From Streptomyces sp. NBC_00271 (GTDB lineage: Bacteria; Actinomycetota; Actinomycetes; Streptomycetales; Streptomycetaceae): a DNA stretch of 64,000 bases. Made by a program: the position numbers and the translations under genes. Below are positions 1 to 14,598 of this stretch, piece after piece. How positions within the stretch are numbered: position 1 is the stretch's first letter; each line of letters starts with the position of its first letter. The DNA lies in the NCBI RefSeq assembly GCF_036178845.1, contig NZ_CP108070.1:8246001-8310000 (forward strand). Reading direction: 5' to 3'. The notes under the pieces are model-generated. The model did not search any database. It had not been told where the DNA came from and saw nothing but the letters and a program-made list of their open reading frames with translations.

Positions 1-1324
1 AGCCGGTGAGGCGGCCCTCGACCTTCAGCGGGACCGTGACGACCGAGCGCATGCCGGTGCCGGCCAGCAGAGGTACGGCGCCGGGGACGACCGTCAGGTC
101 CTCGTGGACGGCGGGCATGCGGGCCGAGCCGTAGCGGCCGGGGCCCGCCTCGACGGGGACGCGGGCGAAGCGTTGGCGGGCGGAGGGCAGGCCCGTCGAG
201 GCTCGTACCTCCAACTCCGTCTCGTCGTCGGTCGCGAGGAGCAGGAAGGCGGAGTCGCCGTCGAGCATGTCGCGGGCGCGCTCCACCGTGCGCTGGAGGA
301 GGCCGTCCAGGTCGTCCGGGGCGGGGGAGCCGATGAAGACCTCGAAGGGGTCCGTGGCCTGGCCCTCGGAGCTGGTCGTCGTGTCGGTGGCCGACGCCCG
401 CAACGGGGTCTGCAGGACGGCGCGTTCGTGGTCGCGTACGAGGAGGCAGACCGTGGAGGGTTCGCCGCCCGTGTCGCGTACGCGGAGGTGGGAGGCGTAG
501 ACCGGGGTCACGCGGCCGCTCGCGCCCCGGAGCCCGTAGGTGCCCTCCCAGCGCGAGAGTTGGAGGGCCTCGACGATGCCGGTGCTGGTGCCCGGGGTGT
601 GCGGCCAGGCCGCGAGGTCGGTGAGGGGCTTGCCGATGACCTGTTCGGCGGCGTACCCGAAGAGGTCCTCCGCGTCCTCGTTCCAGGCGGAGATGGCGCC
701 GACACGGTCGATCTGGATCACCGCGACGCGGACGCGGCCGTCGGCGAGCGGAAGGAGGTCGGCGGGGAGGGAGGGGCCCGCGGTGCGGGTGCCGACCGGG
801 CGATCGGGGAGGTCGAGGTGGAACCAGACCTGCTTGTGCGTGGGGGAGTAGTCGACGCCCCAGCGGCCGGCCAGGGCGGCGCACAACTGGAGTCCGCGTC
901 CGCCCTCGCGGTCGGGGCTGCCCATGTTCACAGCCGTCGCCTGGAGTGGAATCTCACGCTCCGGGTAGCGGTCCGCCACCTCGATGCGTACGCCTTCGTC
1001 GCTGCGCAGACACAGGACATCCGCGGAGGTGCCCGCATGCACGACAGCATTGGTGACGAGTTCGCTGGTCAGGACCACCGCGTCGTCGACGATGTCGGCG
1101 AAGCCCCAGCCCTGGAGGGTGTCGCGGACGAAGGATCTGGCGGTCGCGACCGATCGCCCGACGGGATCGAAACTGGCGGCCGCGCGCGCGGTGATCACAG
1201 CACTCCTTGTCCGGTTGTCGGCGTGGAGGGCCCCATGGTCGACCCGCTCCTGCCGGGGCAGTGCCTGGTTCCCCGTCGGCCGAGGATCCTGGGGCTGTCC
1301 CCCAGGATGCAGTCCGGTGGTCAT
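1..1324 (-). CDS. osaC: OsaC-like regulator: RsbW-type ATPase + PAS + GAF (partial)
   Basis: The gene runs off the left edge. Reading from ATG at 1324 (GGAGGGG about 9 nt upstream) there is a short low-complexity N-terminus, then an anti-sigma-factor-type HATPase domain (about residues 45-170, with ELVTNAVVHAG as N-box and REGGRGLQL as G-box), a PAS domain (about 190-290, WNEDAEDLFGY), and a GAF domain (from about 320). Family knowledge: this order followed by a PP2C/SpoIIE phosphatase describes OsaC, the multidomain regulator divergent from osaAB in S. coelicolor that helps switch off SigB after osmotic stress; the phosphatase would lie outside the window. An internal GTG near 1191 is a less likely start. 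Divergent position to osaA supports the name; the exact role here is inferred. Confidence 0.82.
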   Translation of the reverse strand, partial: MTTGLHPGGQPQDPRPTGNQALPRQERVDHGALHADNRTRSAVITARAAASFDPVGRSVATARSFVRDTLQGWGFADIVDDAVVLTSELVTNAVVHAGTSADVLCLRSDEGVRIEVADRYPEREIPLQATAVNMGSPDREGGRGLQLCAALAGRWGVDYSPTHKQVWFHLDLPDRPVGTRTAGPSLPADLLPLADGRVRVAVIQIDRVGAISAWNEDAEDLFGYAAEQVIGKPLTDLAAWPHTPGTSTGIVEALQLSRWEGTYGLRGASGRVTPVYASHLRVRDTGGEPSTVCLLVRDHERAVLQTPLRASATDTTTSSEGQATDPFEVFIGSPAPDDLDGLLQRTVERARDMLDGDSAFLLLATDDETELEVRASTGLPSARQRFARVPVEAGPGRYGSARMPAVHEDLTVVPGAVPLLAGTGMRSVVTVPLKVEGRLTG

Positions 1325-1454
1325 GGTGCGGTGCCCCTCCGATGCCTGCCCGCTCGTTCTTGTGCCACCGCCCAGGCCGGACAAACCGGTGTGGCTGGAC
1401 AGCCGCATGCAAGGTTACTTACCTTCGCCGTCCATGCGGATGCCGGTCACCAGT

Positions 1455-1509
1455 GTTTCCGTCGGGAGAGGGGCAGAGTTTCCGTTCGGACAGGTGCCTG
1501 TGTTTCCGT
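1455..1509 (+). repeat. Three GTTTCCGT direct repeats
   Basis: GTTTCCGT occurs at 1455-1462, 1478-1485 and 1502-1509, that is, at intervals of 23 and 24 bp (slightly over two helical turns). Spacing close to a whole number of turns places the copies on nearly the same DNA face, as expected for a regulator that binds direct repeats. No known operator is recognised. Confidence 0.5.
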
Positions 1510-1652
1510 CCTGACGAGGCTGTGCCCGCCTCCGGGCGGTGTGCGGACGATGTGCGAAGCTGCCGAACTGTTATGGCCTGGTTCAGCCGGGGTGAAACAC
1601 TGGGCAAGCTCCAGTGAGAAGGTCGGACAGGCCGAGAGCCTGCCAGTTCGCC

Positions 1653-1720
1653 GAGCAAGTAGTACCTGAGCACGAGCAGTAGTACCCGAGCAAGCAGTAC
1701 CCGAGTACGCCGAGCAGTAA
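1653..1720 (+). repeat. GAGCA...AGTACC direct repeats in the osaA leader
   Basis: Copies read GAGCAAGTAGTACC (1653-1666), GAGCAGTAGTACC (1674-1686), GAGCAAGCAGTACCC (1688-1702) and a truncated GAGCAGTAA (1712-1720). They lie immediately upstream of the osaA ribosome binding site (GGGAGG at 1735-1740). The array could bind a regulator or shape the 5' leader; it could equally be slippage-generated. Confidence 0.6.
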
Positions 1721-1746
1721 TGGTCGACCCTTGCGGGAGGGACACA

Positions 1747-7242
<5,496 letters not shown>

Positions 7243-7543
7243 GCGGGATGGGTGTCGCCGGGTGGTGTCGGCGGCCGGGAAGCCCGGCTGTGCGCGCCGA
7301 GTCGGCGGCGCGGGGCGCCCGACGTCGTATAACTGACGGTGGCCGAAGCCGTGTAGAAGTGCGGGATTCGGGGAACCTTCTGGTCTCCCGCTACGTTTCT
7401 GCTACGTGCACAGTGACATCGCGGTGACAGGGTGTGGCGACAGGCGGGGTGCGGCTACCATGACCGGCACAAGGACGGGCGACGCAAGGGAGTCGTCCTC
7501 TGGGGCGGCGCCCGGTGCACTGCCGGGGCGAGGAGGGCGGGCC
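7243..7543. other. osaA-osaB intergenic region
   Basis: About 300 bp without a supported gene. It is long enough for osaB to have its own promoter. TACCAT lies just before an in-frame ATG at 7460, a possible alternative upstream start of osaB. I see no strong -35/-10 pair or stable terminator. Confidence 0.5.
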
Positions 7544-8227
7544 ATGGTGCAGAAGGCCAAGATCCTTCTGGTCGATGACCGGCCGGAGAATCTGCTGGCG
7601 CTGGAGGCGATCCTCTCCGCGCTCGATCAGACACTGGTACGGGCATCGTCCGGAGAGGAAGCGCTCAAAGCGCTACTGACCGACGACTTCGCGGTCATTC
7701 TGCTGGACGTCCAGATGCCTGGAATGGACGGTTTCGAAACCGCGGCGCACATCAAGCGGCGTGAGCGGACTCGGGACATCCCGATCATCTTTCTCACGGC
7801 GATCAACCACGGCCCGCACCACACCTTCCGGGGGTACGCGGCGGGTGCGGTGGACTACATCTCCAAGCCGTTCGACCCATGGGTGCTGCGCGCGAAGGTC
7901 TCGGTCTTCGTCGAGCTCTACATGAAGAACTGCCAACTGCGCGAGCAGGCAGCGCTGCTGCGGCTGCAGCTGGAGGGCGGCGGCAAGACGGCGCTCGGCT
8001 CGGCCAAGGAGCCGGCCGGTCTCCTCGCCGAACTCTCCGCGCGGCTCGCGGCCGTTGAGGAGCAGGCCGAGGCGCTGTCCAAACAGCTCGACGACGACTC
8101 GGCGGACGCGGCTGCGGTGGCGACCGCGGCCCATCTCGAACGCAAACTCACGGGACTGCGCCGGGCGCTGGACGCGCTGGAGCCGGGCACGGGAAGCGGC
8201 GCACCGTCGGTGCCGTCGCAGAACTGA
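7544..8227 (+). CDS. osaB: OsaB-type response regulator with coiled-coil C-terminus
   Basis: A 227-aa protein. The N-terminal receiver (residues 4-125) has acidic pocket LVDDRPEN, phosphoacceptor Asp55 in LLDVQMPGMDG and the conserved Lys in SKPF. Instead of a DNA-binding domain the C-terminus is an Ala/Glu/Leu-rich predicted coiled coil (about 130-215), as known for OsaB, which needs it for oligomerisation. It is the expected partner of the hybrid kinase immediately upstream. ATG7544 is preceded by AGGAGG 7 nt away; an in-frame ATG at 7460 would add 28 residues that look non-conserved. Output through protein-protein contact rather than DNA binding is inferred. Confidence 0.88.
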   Translation: MVQKAKILLVDDRPENLLALEAILSALDQTLVRASSGEEALKALLTDDFAVILLDVQMPGMDGFETAAHIKRRERTRDIPIIFLTAINHGPHHTFRGYAAGAVDYISKPFDPWVLRAKVSVFVELYMKNCQLREQAALLRLQLEGGGKTALGSAKEPAGLLAELSARLAAVEEQAEALSKQLDDDSADAAAVATAAHLERKLTGLRRALDALEPGTGSGAPSVPSQN

Positions 8228-8271
8228 CCTCCGAGGAGGCCGTCGTTCGCGGTGAGCGCGCGTCAGTTCTG
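8219..8271 (+). terminator. Inverted repeat at the end of osaB
   Basis: CAGAACTGAC (8219-8228) and its exact complement GTCAGTTCTG (8262-8271) flank a 33-nt loop and overlap the osaB stop codon. Its position fits a terminator without a U-tract, as is common in Streptomyces. Confidence 0.45.
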
Positions 8272-8351
8272 GTCCCTGGTGCGGGCGACACGAACGGGTG
8301 AAGCAGTAGGCACACGTGTCCGCTGTCGTCTCCACCGGTAACCTCACACTC

Positions 8352-11090
8352 ATGGCCTCACGTCAGTCCGCAGCCAAGAAGCCGCCCGCGAAGAAGGCGG
8401 CCGCTCCGACGAAGGCTCCGGCGAAGAAGGCCCCCGCGAAAAAGGCAGCCGCCAAGAAGGCGCCCGCCAAGAAGGTCGCGGCGAAGAAGGCCCCACCCGC
8501 GTCGGCGCCCAACCCCACCGCGGGCGTGTACAAGCTTGTACGCGCCGTGTGGCTGGGCCTCGCGCACGCCGTCGGCGCGATGTTCCGCGGCATAGGTCGG
8601 GGCGCAAAGGGGCTCGACCCGGCGCATCGCAAGGACGGGCTCGCGCTGCTGCTGATCGGGATCGCGCTGATCGTCGCGGCGGGCACGTGGTCCAACCTGC
8701 ACGGTCCCGTCGGTGACCTCGTCGAGATGCTGGTGACGGGTGCCTTCGGCCGCCTCGACCTGTTGGTGCCGATACTGCTCGCGGTCATCGCCGCCCGCTT
8801 CATCCTGCATCCCGAGAGGCCGGAGGCCAACGGGCGCATCGTGATCGGCCTGTCCGCGCTCGTCATCGGCGTGCTCGGCCAGGTCCACATCGCCTGCGGG
8901 GCGCCCGCGCGCAGCGACGGCATGCAGGCGATAAGGGACGCGGGCGGGCTCATCGGCTGGGCGGCGTCGACGCCGCTGACGTACATGATGGGCGACGTCC
9001 TCGCGGTGCCGCTGCTCGTGCTGCTCACGATCTTCGGCCTGCTGGTCGTCACGGCGACCCCCGTCAACGCGATCCCGCAGCGGCTGCGGCTGCTCGGGCA
9101 GAAGCTGGGCGTCGTCCAGGCCGATCCCGACGGGGACGACTTCGGCGAGGACGACGAGCGCTACGACGAACAGTGGCGTGAGGCGCTTCCCGCCCGCTCC
9201 CGGCGGCGTTCACGCGCCCCTGAGGGATACGACGCGGAGAGCGCCGAGGAGGAGGCGCTCACCAGGCGCCGCGGCCGTCCCCGGCGGCCCGGTGTGCAGC
9301 AGCCCGACATGAGCCGGCCCATGGATGCGGTGGACGTCGCCGCGGCCGCGGCCGCCGCGCTCGACGGCGCCGTGCTGCACGGGATGCCGCCCTCCCCGCT
9401 GGTCGCCGATCTGACGCAGGGCGTCACGGCGGAGCGTGACGGCTACGAGGAGACGACCCCGGTGCCGGCCGCGCGCGCCAAGGCCGTCCCGGGCGCCAAG
9501 CGGCCCAAGCAGGAGGCCCTGGCCGTCGAGTCCGTCGTGCCCGACCTCACCAAGTCCGCGCCCGACGCACCCCGCGACCTGCCCCCGCGCGCGGAGCAGC
9601 TCCAGTTGTCCGGCGACATCACCTACTCCTTGCCGTCGCTCGACCTCCTGGAGCGTGGTGGGCCCGGCAAGACGCGCAGCGCCGCCAATGACGCGGTGGT
9701 CGCCTCGCTCCAGAACGTCTTCATGGAGTTCAAGGTCGACGCCGCCGTCACCGGCTTCACGCGTGGTCCGACGGTCACGCGCTACGAGGTCGAGCTCGGC
9801 CCCGCCGTGAAGGTCGAGCGGATCACGGCGCTGACCAAGAACATCGCGTACGCCGTCGCAAGCCCCGACGTGCGGATCATCAGTCCGATCCCCGGCAAGT
9901 CGGCGGTCGGCATCGAGATCCCCAACACCGACCGCGAGATGGTCAACCTCGGTGACGTGCTGCGCCTCGCGGACGCGGCCGAGGACGACCACCCGATGCT
10001 GGTCGCGCTCGGCAAGGATGTCGAGGGCGGCTATGTGATGGCCAACCTGGCGAAGATGCCGCACGTGCTCGTCGCCGGAGCCACCGGTTCCGGTAAGTCC
10101 TCGTGCATTAACTGCCTGATTACGTCCGTCATGGTCCGGGCGACCCCCGAGGACGTCCGGATGGTCCTCGTCGACCCCAAGCGGGTCGAGTTGACGGCGT
10201 ACGAGGGCATCCCGCACCTGATCACGCCGATCATCACCAACCCGAAGCGGGCCGCCGAGGCGCTGCAGTGGGTCGTACGGGAGATGGATCTGCGCTACGA
10301 CGACCTCGCGGCGTTCGGCTACCGGCACATCGACGACTTCAACGAGGCCATCAGGAACGGCAAGGTGAAGCTGCCCGAGGGCAGCGAGCGCGAGCTGACG
10401 CCGTACCCGTATCTGCTGGTGATCGTCGACGAGCTCGCCGACCTGATGATGGTCGCCCCGCGCGACGTCGAGGACGCGATCGTGCGCATCACGCAGCTCG
10501 CGCGTGCGGCCGGCATCCACCTGGTGCTCGCCACCCAGCGGCCGTCCGTGGACGTCGTCACCGGTCTGATCAAGGCGAACGTGCCGTCCCGGCTCGCCTT
10601 CGCCACGTCGTCGCTGGCGGACTCGCGCGTCATCCTCGACCAGCCGGGTGCCGAGAAGCTGATCGGCAAGGGCGACGGGCTCTTCCTGCCGATGGGGGCC
10701 AACAAGCCCACCCGTATGCAGGGTGCCTTCGTCACCGAGGACGAGGTCGCGGCCATCGTGCAGCACTGCAAGGACCAGATGGCTCCGGTCTTCCGGGACG
10801 ACGTCACCGTGGGCACCAAGCAGAAGAAGGAGATCGACGAGGACATCGGCGACGACCTCGACCTGCTGTGCGCTGCCGCCGAACTGGTCGTCACCTCGCA
10901 GTTCGGGTCCACCTCGATGCTCCAGCGCAAGCTGCGGGTCGGCTTCGCCAAGGCCGGGCGGCTGATGGACCTCATGGAGTCCCGCGGCATCGTCGGGCCC
11001 AGCGAGGGCTCCAAGGCGCGTGATGTTCTTGTGAAGGCCGACGAGCTGGATGGAGTGCTCGCCGTGATTCGTGGGGAAGCTGAAGCGTAG
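8352..11090 (+). CDS. ftsK: FtsK/SpoIIIE DNA translocase
   Basis: A 912-aa hexameric DNA pump that clears chromosomes from closing sporulation septa. Order: a Lys/Ala/Pro-rich histone-H1-like tail (about residues 6-45), membrane segments (about 95-240), an acidic and proline-rich linker (about 255-420), the FtsK alpha/beta motor with Walker A GATGSGKSS near residue 576 and Walker B LLVIVDELADLMM, and a C-terminal gamma winged helix (AAELVVTSQFGSTSMLQRKL). ATG8352 has no Shine-Dalgarno sequence, but TAACCT lies 7 nt upstream, consistent with a leaderless message; GTG8316 is an alternative. The usual Streptomyces context downstream of osaB supports the call. Confidence 0.95.
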   Translation: MASRQSAAKKPPAKKAAAPTKAPAKKAPAKKAAAKKAPAKKVAAKKAPPASAPNPTAGVYKLVRAVWLGLAHAVGAMFRGIGRGAKGLDPAHRKDGLALLLIGIALIVAAGTWSNLHGPVGDLVEMLVTGAFGRLDLLVPILLAVIAARFILHPERPEANGRIVIGLSALVIGVLGQVHIACGAPARSDGMQAIRDAGGLIGWAASTPLTYMMGDVLAVPLLVLLTIFGLLVVTATPVNAIPQRLRLLGQKLGVVQADPDGDDFGEDDERYDEQWREALPARSRRRSRAPEGYDAESAEEEALTRRRGRPRRPGVQQPDMSRPMDAVDVAAAAAAALDGAVLHGMPPSPLVADLTQGVTAERDGYEETTPVPAARAKAVPGAKRPKQEALAVESVVPDLTKSAPDAPRDLPPRAEQLQLSGDITYSLPSLDLLERGGPGKTRSAANDAVVASLQNVFMEFKVDAAVTGFTRGPTVTRYEVELGPAVKVERITALTKNIAYAVASPDVRIISPIPGKSAVGIEIPNTDREMVNLGDVLRLADAAEDDHPMLVALGKDVEGGYVMANLAKMPHVLVAGATGSGKSSCINCLITSVMVRATPEDVRMVLVDPKRVELTAYEGIPHLITPIITNPKRAAEALQWVVREMDLRYDDLAAFGYRHIDDFNEAIRNGKVKLPEGSERELTPYPYLLVIVDELADLMMVAPRDVEDAIVRITQLARAAGIHLVLATQRPSVDVVTGLIKANVPSRLAFATSSLADSRVILDQPGAEKLIGKGDGLFLPMGANKPTRMQGAFVTEDEVAAIVQHCKDQMAPVFRDDVTVGTKQKKEIDEDIGDDLDLLCAAAELVVTSQFGSTSMLQRKLRVGFAKAGRLMDLMESRGIVGPSEGSKARDVLVKADELDGVLAVIRGEAEA

Positions 11091-11403
11091 AGCTTTTGGC
11101 GGAGGAAAACAGGACAGGTCGGTCACCGTACGGGTGAGATCTCGGCGGCTCGGTCATGGCGCGGACGGTTCGCTCCGTGACATGTGGATATTCGAACGTG
11201 ACTTACCCGTAAGGGAAAGACGGGCAACCGTTTCCCTTCGTCGTACGTCAAGTTGAGCGAGGGGACAGGTCCTTGTCCCAACATCAGGGTGACCGGCCAT
11301 TCTGATGGCGTACAAAGTCCCACCGCCCGGTTGCCCCACCCTTTCGTACCCCCCCTAAACTGAACCTCCAGCACAGGTGGCTACACGCTCGAAAGGCGCC
11401 CCC
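11091..11403. other. ftsK-rodZ-like intergenic region with candidate promoter
   Basis: About 310 bp without a gene. Near its right end TTGCCC (11331-11336) and TAAACT (11356-11361), 19 bp apart, form a plausible promoter for the downstream HTH gene, with transcription starting near 11368. Confidence 0.45.
11211..11238 (+). terminator. Hairpin downstream of ftsK
   Basis: AAGGGAAA (11211-11218) and TTTCCCTT (11231-11238) form an 8-bp stem with a 12-nt loop about 120 bp after ftsK. It may terminate ftsK; the stem is modest. Confidence 0.35.
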
Positions 11404-12258
11404 GTGTCCATCGGCAACTTCCCTGACGGCAACTCCCCCGAAGACGAGCGCCCGTTCGACGAGCATCGCGAAGAAGGCCTCTCGGTCGGTCGTTCCCTGC
11501 GGCAGGCCCGCATCGAGGCAGGACTGACCGTTGACGACGTCAGCAACGCCACCCGGGTCCGTATCGCCATCGTGCAAGCGATCGAGCAGGACGACTTCGC
11601 CCCCTGCGGCGGTGACGTGTACGCGCGCGGCCACATCCGGACGCTGGCCCGGGCCGTGCACATCGATCCGGCCCCGCTGCTCGCCCGCTACGACGCCGAA
11701 CACGGCGGGCGGCCCGCGCCCACCCCCGCCGCCCCGATGTTCGAGGCGGAACGGATCCGTCCCGAGCGCCGCGGGCCGAACTGGACCGCCGCCATGGTCG
11801 CGGCGATCGTCGCCGTGATCGGCTTCGTCGGATTCACCGTGGTCAAGGGCAGCGGTGGAAGCGACTCGAAGTCGTCGGTCGCCGAGGGCTCCACACCGAC
11901 CGCCAGTACGTCCACCACCTCGGCCACCCCCAAGATCAGCAAGCCCGCCGACCCGAAGCCCGAGCCCACCGACAGCGCCATCGCGGCAGCCCCGCAGGAC
12001 AAGGTGACCGTCCAGGTGAGCGCCCCCGACGGGCGCAGCTGGATCTCCGCCAAGGACCACAACGGCCGGCTCCTCTTCGACGGTCTGCTCAAGCAGGGCG
12101 AGTCCAAGACCTTCCAGGACAAGACGAAGATCGACCTGGTCCTCGGTGACGCGGGTGCCATCAAGCTGTACGTGAACGGCAAGAAGATCGACGACCAGTT
12201 CCAGCCCGGCCAGGTCGAGCGACTGACGTACACGAAGGGCGACCCCGTCGTCGGATGA
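11404..12258 (+). CDS. RodZ-like HTH membrane protein (DUF4115)
   Basis: A 284-aa protein: an N-terminal XRE/HTH_25 domain (about residues 22-95, LRQARIEAGLTVDDVSNATRV), one transmembrane segment (about 125-143, AAMVAAIVAVIGFVGFTVV), a Ser/Thr/Pro-rich linker and a C-terminal DUF4115 beta domain (about 200-284). This is the RodZ architecture, a cytoskeleton/envelope adaptor in other bacteria; its role in Streptomyces is not established. GTG11404 has AAAGG 8 nt upstream; GTG11377 would sit only about 9 nt after the predicted transcription start. It lies between ftsK and rimO, as in other actinomycetes. Confidence 0.82.
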   Translation: MSIGNFPDGNSPEDERPFDEHREEGLSVGRSLRQARIEAGLTVDDVSNATRVRIAIVQAIEQDDFAPCGGDVYARGHIRTLARAVHIDPAPLLARYDAEHGGRPAPTPAAPMFEAERIRPERRGPNWTAAMVAAIVAVIGFVGFTVVKGSGGSDSKSSVAEGSTPTASTSTTSATPKISKPADPKPEPTDSAIAAAPQDKVTVQVSAPDGRSWISAKDHNGRLLFDGLLKQGESKTFQDKTKIDLVLGDAGAIKLYVNGKKIDDQFQPGQVERLTYTKGDPVVG

Positions 12259-12331
12259 CTTCGGACGGCCGTGAGGGTCGCACGAAAGGCTTACGAAGCG
12301 GGCGCACAAAGGGCGCACCGCACAGGCGGGT

Positions 12332-12361
12332 ACGGGGTTGGCCAAGATCGGCCAACCCCGT
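12332..12361 (+). terminator. Perfect 12-bp hairpin between rodZ-like gene and rimO
   Basis: ACGGGGTTGGCC (12332-12343), loop AAGATC, and GGCCAACCCCGT (12350-12361) form a perfect stem. It is probably the terminator of the upstream gene, just ahead of the rimO promoter. Confidence 0.65.
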
Positions 12362-12400
12362 CGACGTGGGCTGTCAGTGAGACAAAGTAGTCTTGAGCCC

Positions 12401-13888
12401 ATGCCTGAACGCCGTACCGTCGCACTCGTCACCCTTGGCTGCGCCCGTAACGAGGTGGACTCGGAGGAGCTCGCAGGCCGCTTGGAGGCGGACGGCTGGC
12501 AACTCGTGGAGGACGCCGAAGAAGCGGACGTCGCCGTCGTCAACACCTGTGGCTTCGTCGAAGCCGCCAAGAAGGACTCCGTCGACGCCCTCCTGGAAGC
12601 CAATGACCTCAAGGGGCATGGCAGAACCCAGGCCGTCGTGGCGGTGGGCTGCATGGCCGAGCGGTACGGCAAGGAGCTCGCCGAGGCCCTCCCCGAGGCC
12701 GACGGCGTGCTCGGCTTCGATGACTACGCGGACATCTCCGACCGCCTCCAGACCATCCTGAACGGCGGCATCCACGCCTCCCACACCCCCCGTGACCGGC
12801 GCAAGCTGCTGCCGATCAGCCCCGCCGAGCGGCAGAGCGCGGGCGAGGAGGTGGCCCTTCCCGGCCACGGCGCGCCCGCGGACCTCCCGGAGGGCGTCGC
12901 CCCGGTCTCTGGCCCGCGTGCGCCTCTGCGTCGCCGCCTGGACGGCTCCCCGGTGGCCTCGGTGAAGCTCGCCTCCGGCTGCGACCGGCGCTGCTCCTTC
13001 TGCGCCATCCCGTCCTTCCGCGGCTCCTTCATCTCGCGCCGCCCCAGCGACGTGCTGAACGAGACCCGCTGGCTGGCCGAGCAGGGCGTCAAGGAGATCA
13101 TGCTGGTCTCCGAGAACAACACCTCGTACGGCAAGGACCTGGGCGACATCCGCCTCCTGGAGACCATGCTGCCCGAGCTCGCCGAGATCGACGGCATCGA
13201 GCGCGTGCGCGTGAGCTACCTCCAGCCCGCCGAGATGCGCCCCGGGCTCATCGACGTGCTGACCTCCACGCCGAACATCGCGCCCTACTTCGACCTGTCC
13301 TTCCAGCACTCCGCGCCCGACGTGCTGCGCGCGATGCGGCGCTTCGGCGACACGGACCGCTTCCTGGAGCTGCTCGACACCATCCGCTCCAAGGCCCCGC
13401 AGGCCGGCGTGCGGTCCAACTTCATCGTGGGCTTCCCCGGCGAGACCGAGGCCGACCTCGCGGAGCTGGAGCGCTTCCTCACGGGTGCACGCCTCGACGC
13501 CATCGGCGTCTTCGGGTACTCCGACGAGGACGGCACGGAAGCGGCGACGTACGAGAACAAGCTCGACCAGGACGTGGTCGACGAGCGCCTCGCGCGCGTG
13601 TCCCGGCTCGCCGAGGAGCTGGTCGCGCAGCGCGCCGAGGAGCGCGTCGGTGAGACCGTCCACGTGCTCGTCGAGTCGCTCGGCTCCGCCGACGGGGAGG
13701 AGTGGGGTGCGGTCGGCCGTGCCGCGCACCAGGCCCCCGAGACCGACGGTCAGGTGCAGTTCACGAGCGGCGAAGGTCTGACGGTGGGCCGTATCGTCGA
13801 GGCCAAGGTGGTCGGTACGGAAGGTGTCGACCTGGTGGCCGAGCCGCTCCTGGGCTCGCTCCCGTGTACTGAGGAGGCGGCCAGATGA
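12401..13888 (+). CDS. rimO: RimO, ribosomal protein S12 methylthiotransferase
   Basis: A 495-aa radical-SAM methylthiotransferase that adds a methylthio group to the conserved Asp of ribosomal protein S12. It has the N-terminal MTTase domain with cluster cysteines in LGCARNE, NTCGF and VGCMAE, the radical-SAM CxxxCxxC motif at C194/C198/C201, and a C-terminal TRAM domain. RimO was preferred to MiaB because a clear MiaB is present at 59.9 kb and the N-terminal sequence is of the RimO type. A Streptomyces-type insertion of about 30 residues precedes the radical-SAM core. TAGTCT lies 7 nt before the ATG with no Shine-Dalgarno sequence, suggesting a leaderless mRNA. Its stop overlaps the pgsA start (ATGA). 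Confidence 0.93.
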   Translation: MPERRTVALVTLGCARNEVDSEELAGRLEADGWQLVEDAEEADVAVVNTCGFVEAAKKDSVDALLEANDLKGHGRTQAVVAVGCMAERYGKELAEALPEADGVLGFDDYADISDRLQTILNGGIHASHTPRDRRKLLPISPAERQSAGEEVALPGHGAPADLPEGVAPVSGPRAPLRRRLDGSPVASVKLASGCDRRCSFCAIPSFRGSFISRRPSDVLNETRWLAEQGVKEIMLVSENNTSYGKDLGDIRLLETMLPELAEIDGIERVRVSYLQPAEMRPGLIDVLTSTPNIAPYFDLSFQHSAPDVLRAMRRFGDTDRFLELLDTIRSKAPQAGVRSNFIVGFPGETEADLAELERFLTGARLDAIGVFGYSDEDGTEAATYENKLDQDVVDERLARVSRLAEELVAQRAEERVGETVHVLVESLGSADGEEWGAVGRAAHQAPETDGQVQFTSGEGLTVGRIVEAKVVGTEGVDLVAEPLLGSLPCTEEAAR

Positions 13889-14598
13889 CCGGAGCCCCGG
13901 CGTCCGCGGCGGGCGGCTCCCCCAGCGCGAACGGCGCGGCGGGCGCTCCCGGCGTTCCCGGAGGCTCCAAGCCGGCGCGGGGCGGGAAGCTGGGCGCTGT
14001 GGCCGTCAATCAGGCCAGCCTCTGGAACATCGCGAACATCCTGACCATGATCCGGCTCGTCCTGGTGCCGGGTTTCGTGGCGCTGATGCTGGCCGACGGC
14101 GGGTACGACCCCGCGTGGCGTGCCTGGGCGTGGGCGGCCTTCGCCGTCGCCATGATCACCGACATCTTCGACGGGCACCTGGCGCGTACGTACGACCTGG
14201 TCACCGACTTCGGGAAGATCGCCGACCCCATCGCCGACAAGGCGATCATGGGTGCCGCGCTGGTCTGCCTGTCCTACCTCGGTGATCTGCCGTGGTGGGT
14301 GACGGGAGTGATCCTCGGGCGCGAGCTCGGGATCACCCTGATGCGCTTCCTGGTGATCCGCTACGGAGTCATTCCGGCCAGCCGCGGCGGCAAGCTGAAG
14401 ACCCTCGCGCAGGGCACCGCGGTCGGGATGTACGTCCTGGCGCTGACAGGGCCACTGGCCACCCTGAGGTTCTGGGTGATGGCCGTGGCGGTCGTCCTGA
14501 CCGTCGTCACCGGGCTCGACTACGTGAGACAGGCCATTGTGCTGCGCAGGAGCGGGATCGCCGAGCGGCAGGCGGCGGCCGAGGAGGCAGAACGGTGA
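13885..14598 (+). CDS. pgsA: CDP-alcohol phosphatidyltransferase (PgsA)
   Basis: A 237-aa integral membrane enzyme expected to form phosphatidylglycerol phosphate from CDP-diacylglycerol and glycerol 3-phosphate. The CDP-alcohol phosphotransferase signature is complete in residues about 92-118: DG..AR then G...D...D ([12 protein letters not shown], then [12 protein letters not shown]). Several hydrophobic helices follow. The first ~45 residues are an Ala/Gly/Pro-rich tail. The start overlaps the rimO stop by four bases and the stop overlaps cinA, so the three genes are probably translationally coupled. Substrate is inferred from synteny with actinobacterial pgsA3; other CDP-alcohol transferases share the motif. 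Confidence 0.88.
   Translation: MTGAPASAAGGSPSANGAAGAPGVPGGSKPARGGKLGAVAVNQASLWNIANILTMIRLVLVPGFVALMLADGGYDPAWRAWAWAAFAVAMITDIFDGHLARTYDLVTDFGKIADPIADKAIMGAALVCLSYLGDLPWWVTGVILGRELGITLMRFLVIRYGVIPASRGGKLKTLAQGTAVGMYVLALTGPLATLRFWVMAVAVVLTVVTGLDYVRQAIVLRRSGIAERQAAAEEAER

Larger units (their letters stand above)
1325..1746. other. osaC-osaA divergent intergenic region
   Basis: A 422-bp gene-free stretch separates two divergent genes, so it must carry both promoters. It contains three copies of GTTTCCGT spaced 23-24 bp (starts at 1455, 1478, 1502) and a separate cluster of direct repeats related to GAGCARTAGTACC (1653-1720) that ends just before the osaA Shine-Dalgarno sequence. I see no convincing small gene in it. 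Confidence 0.7.
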
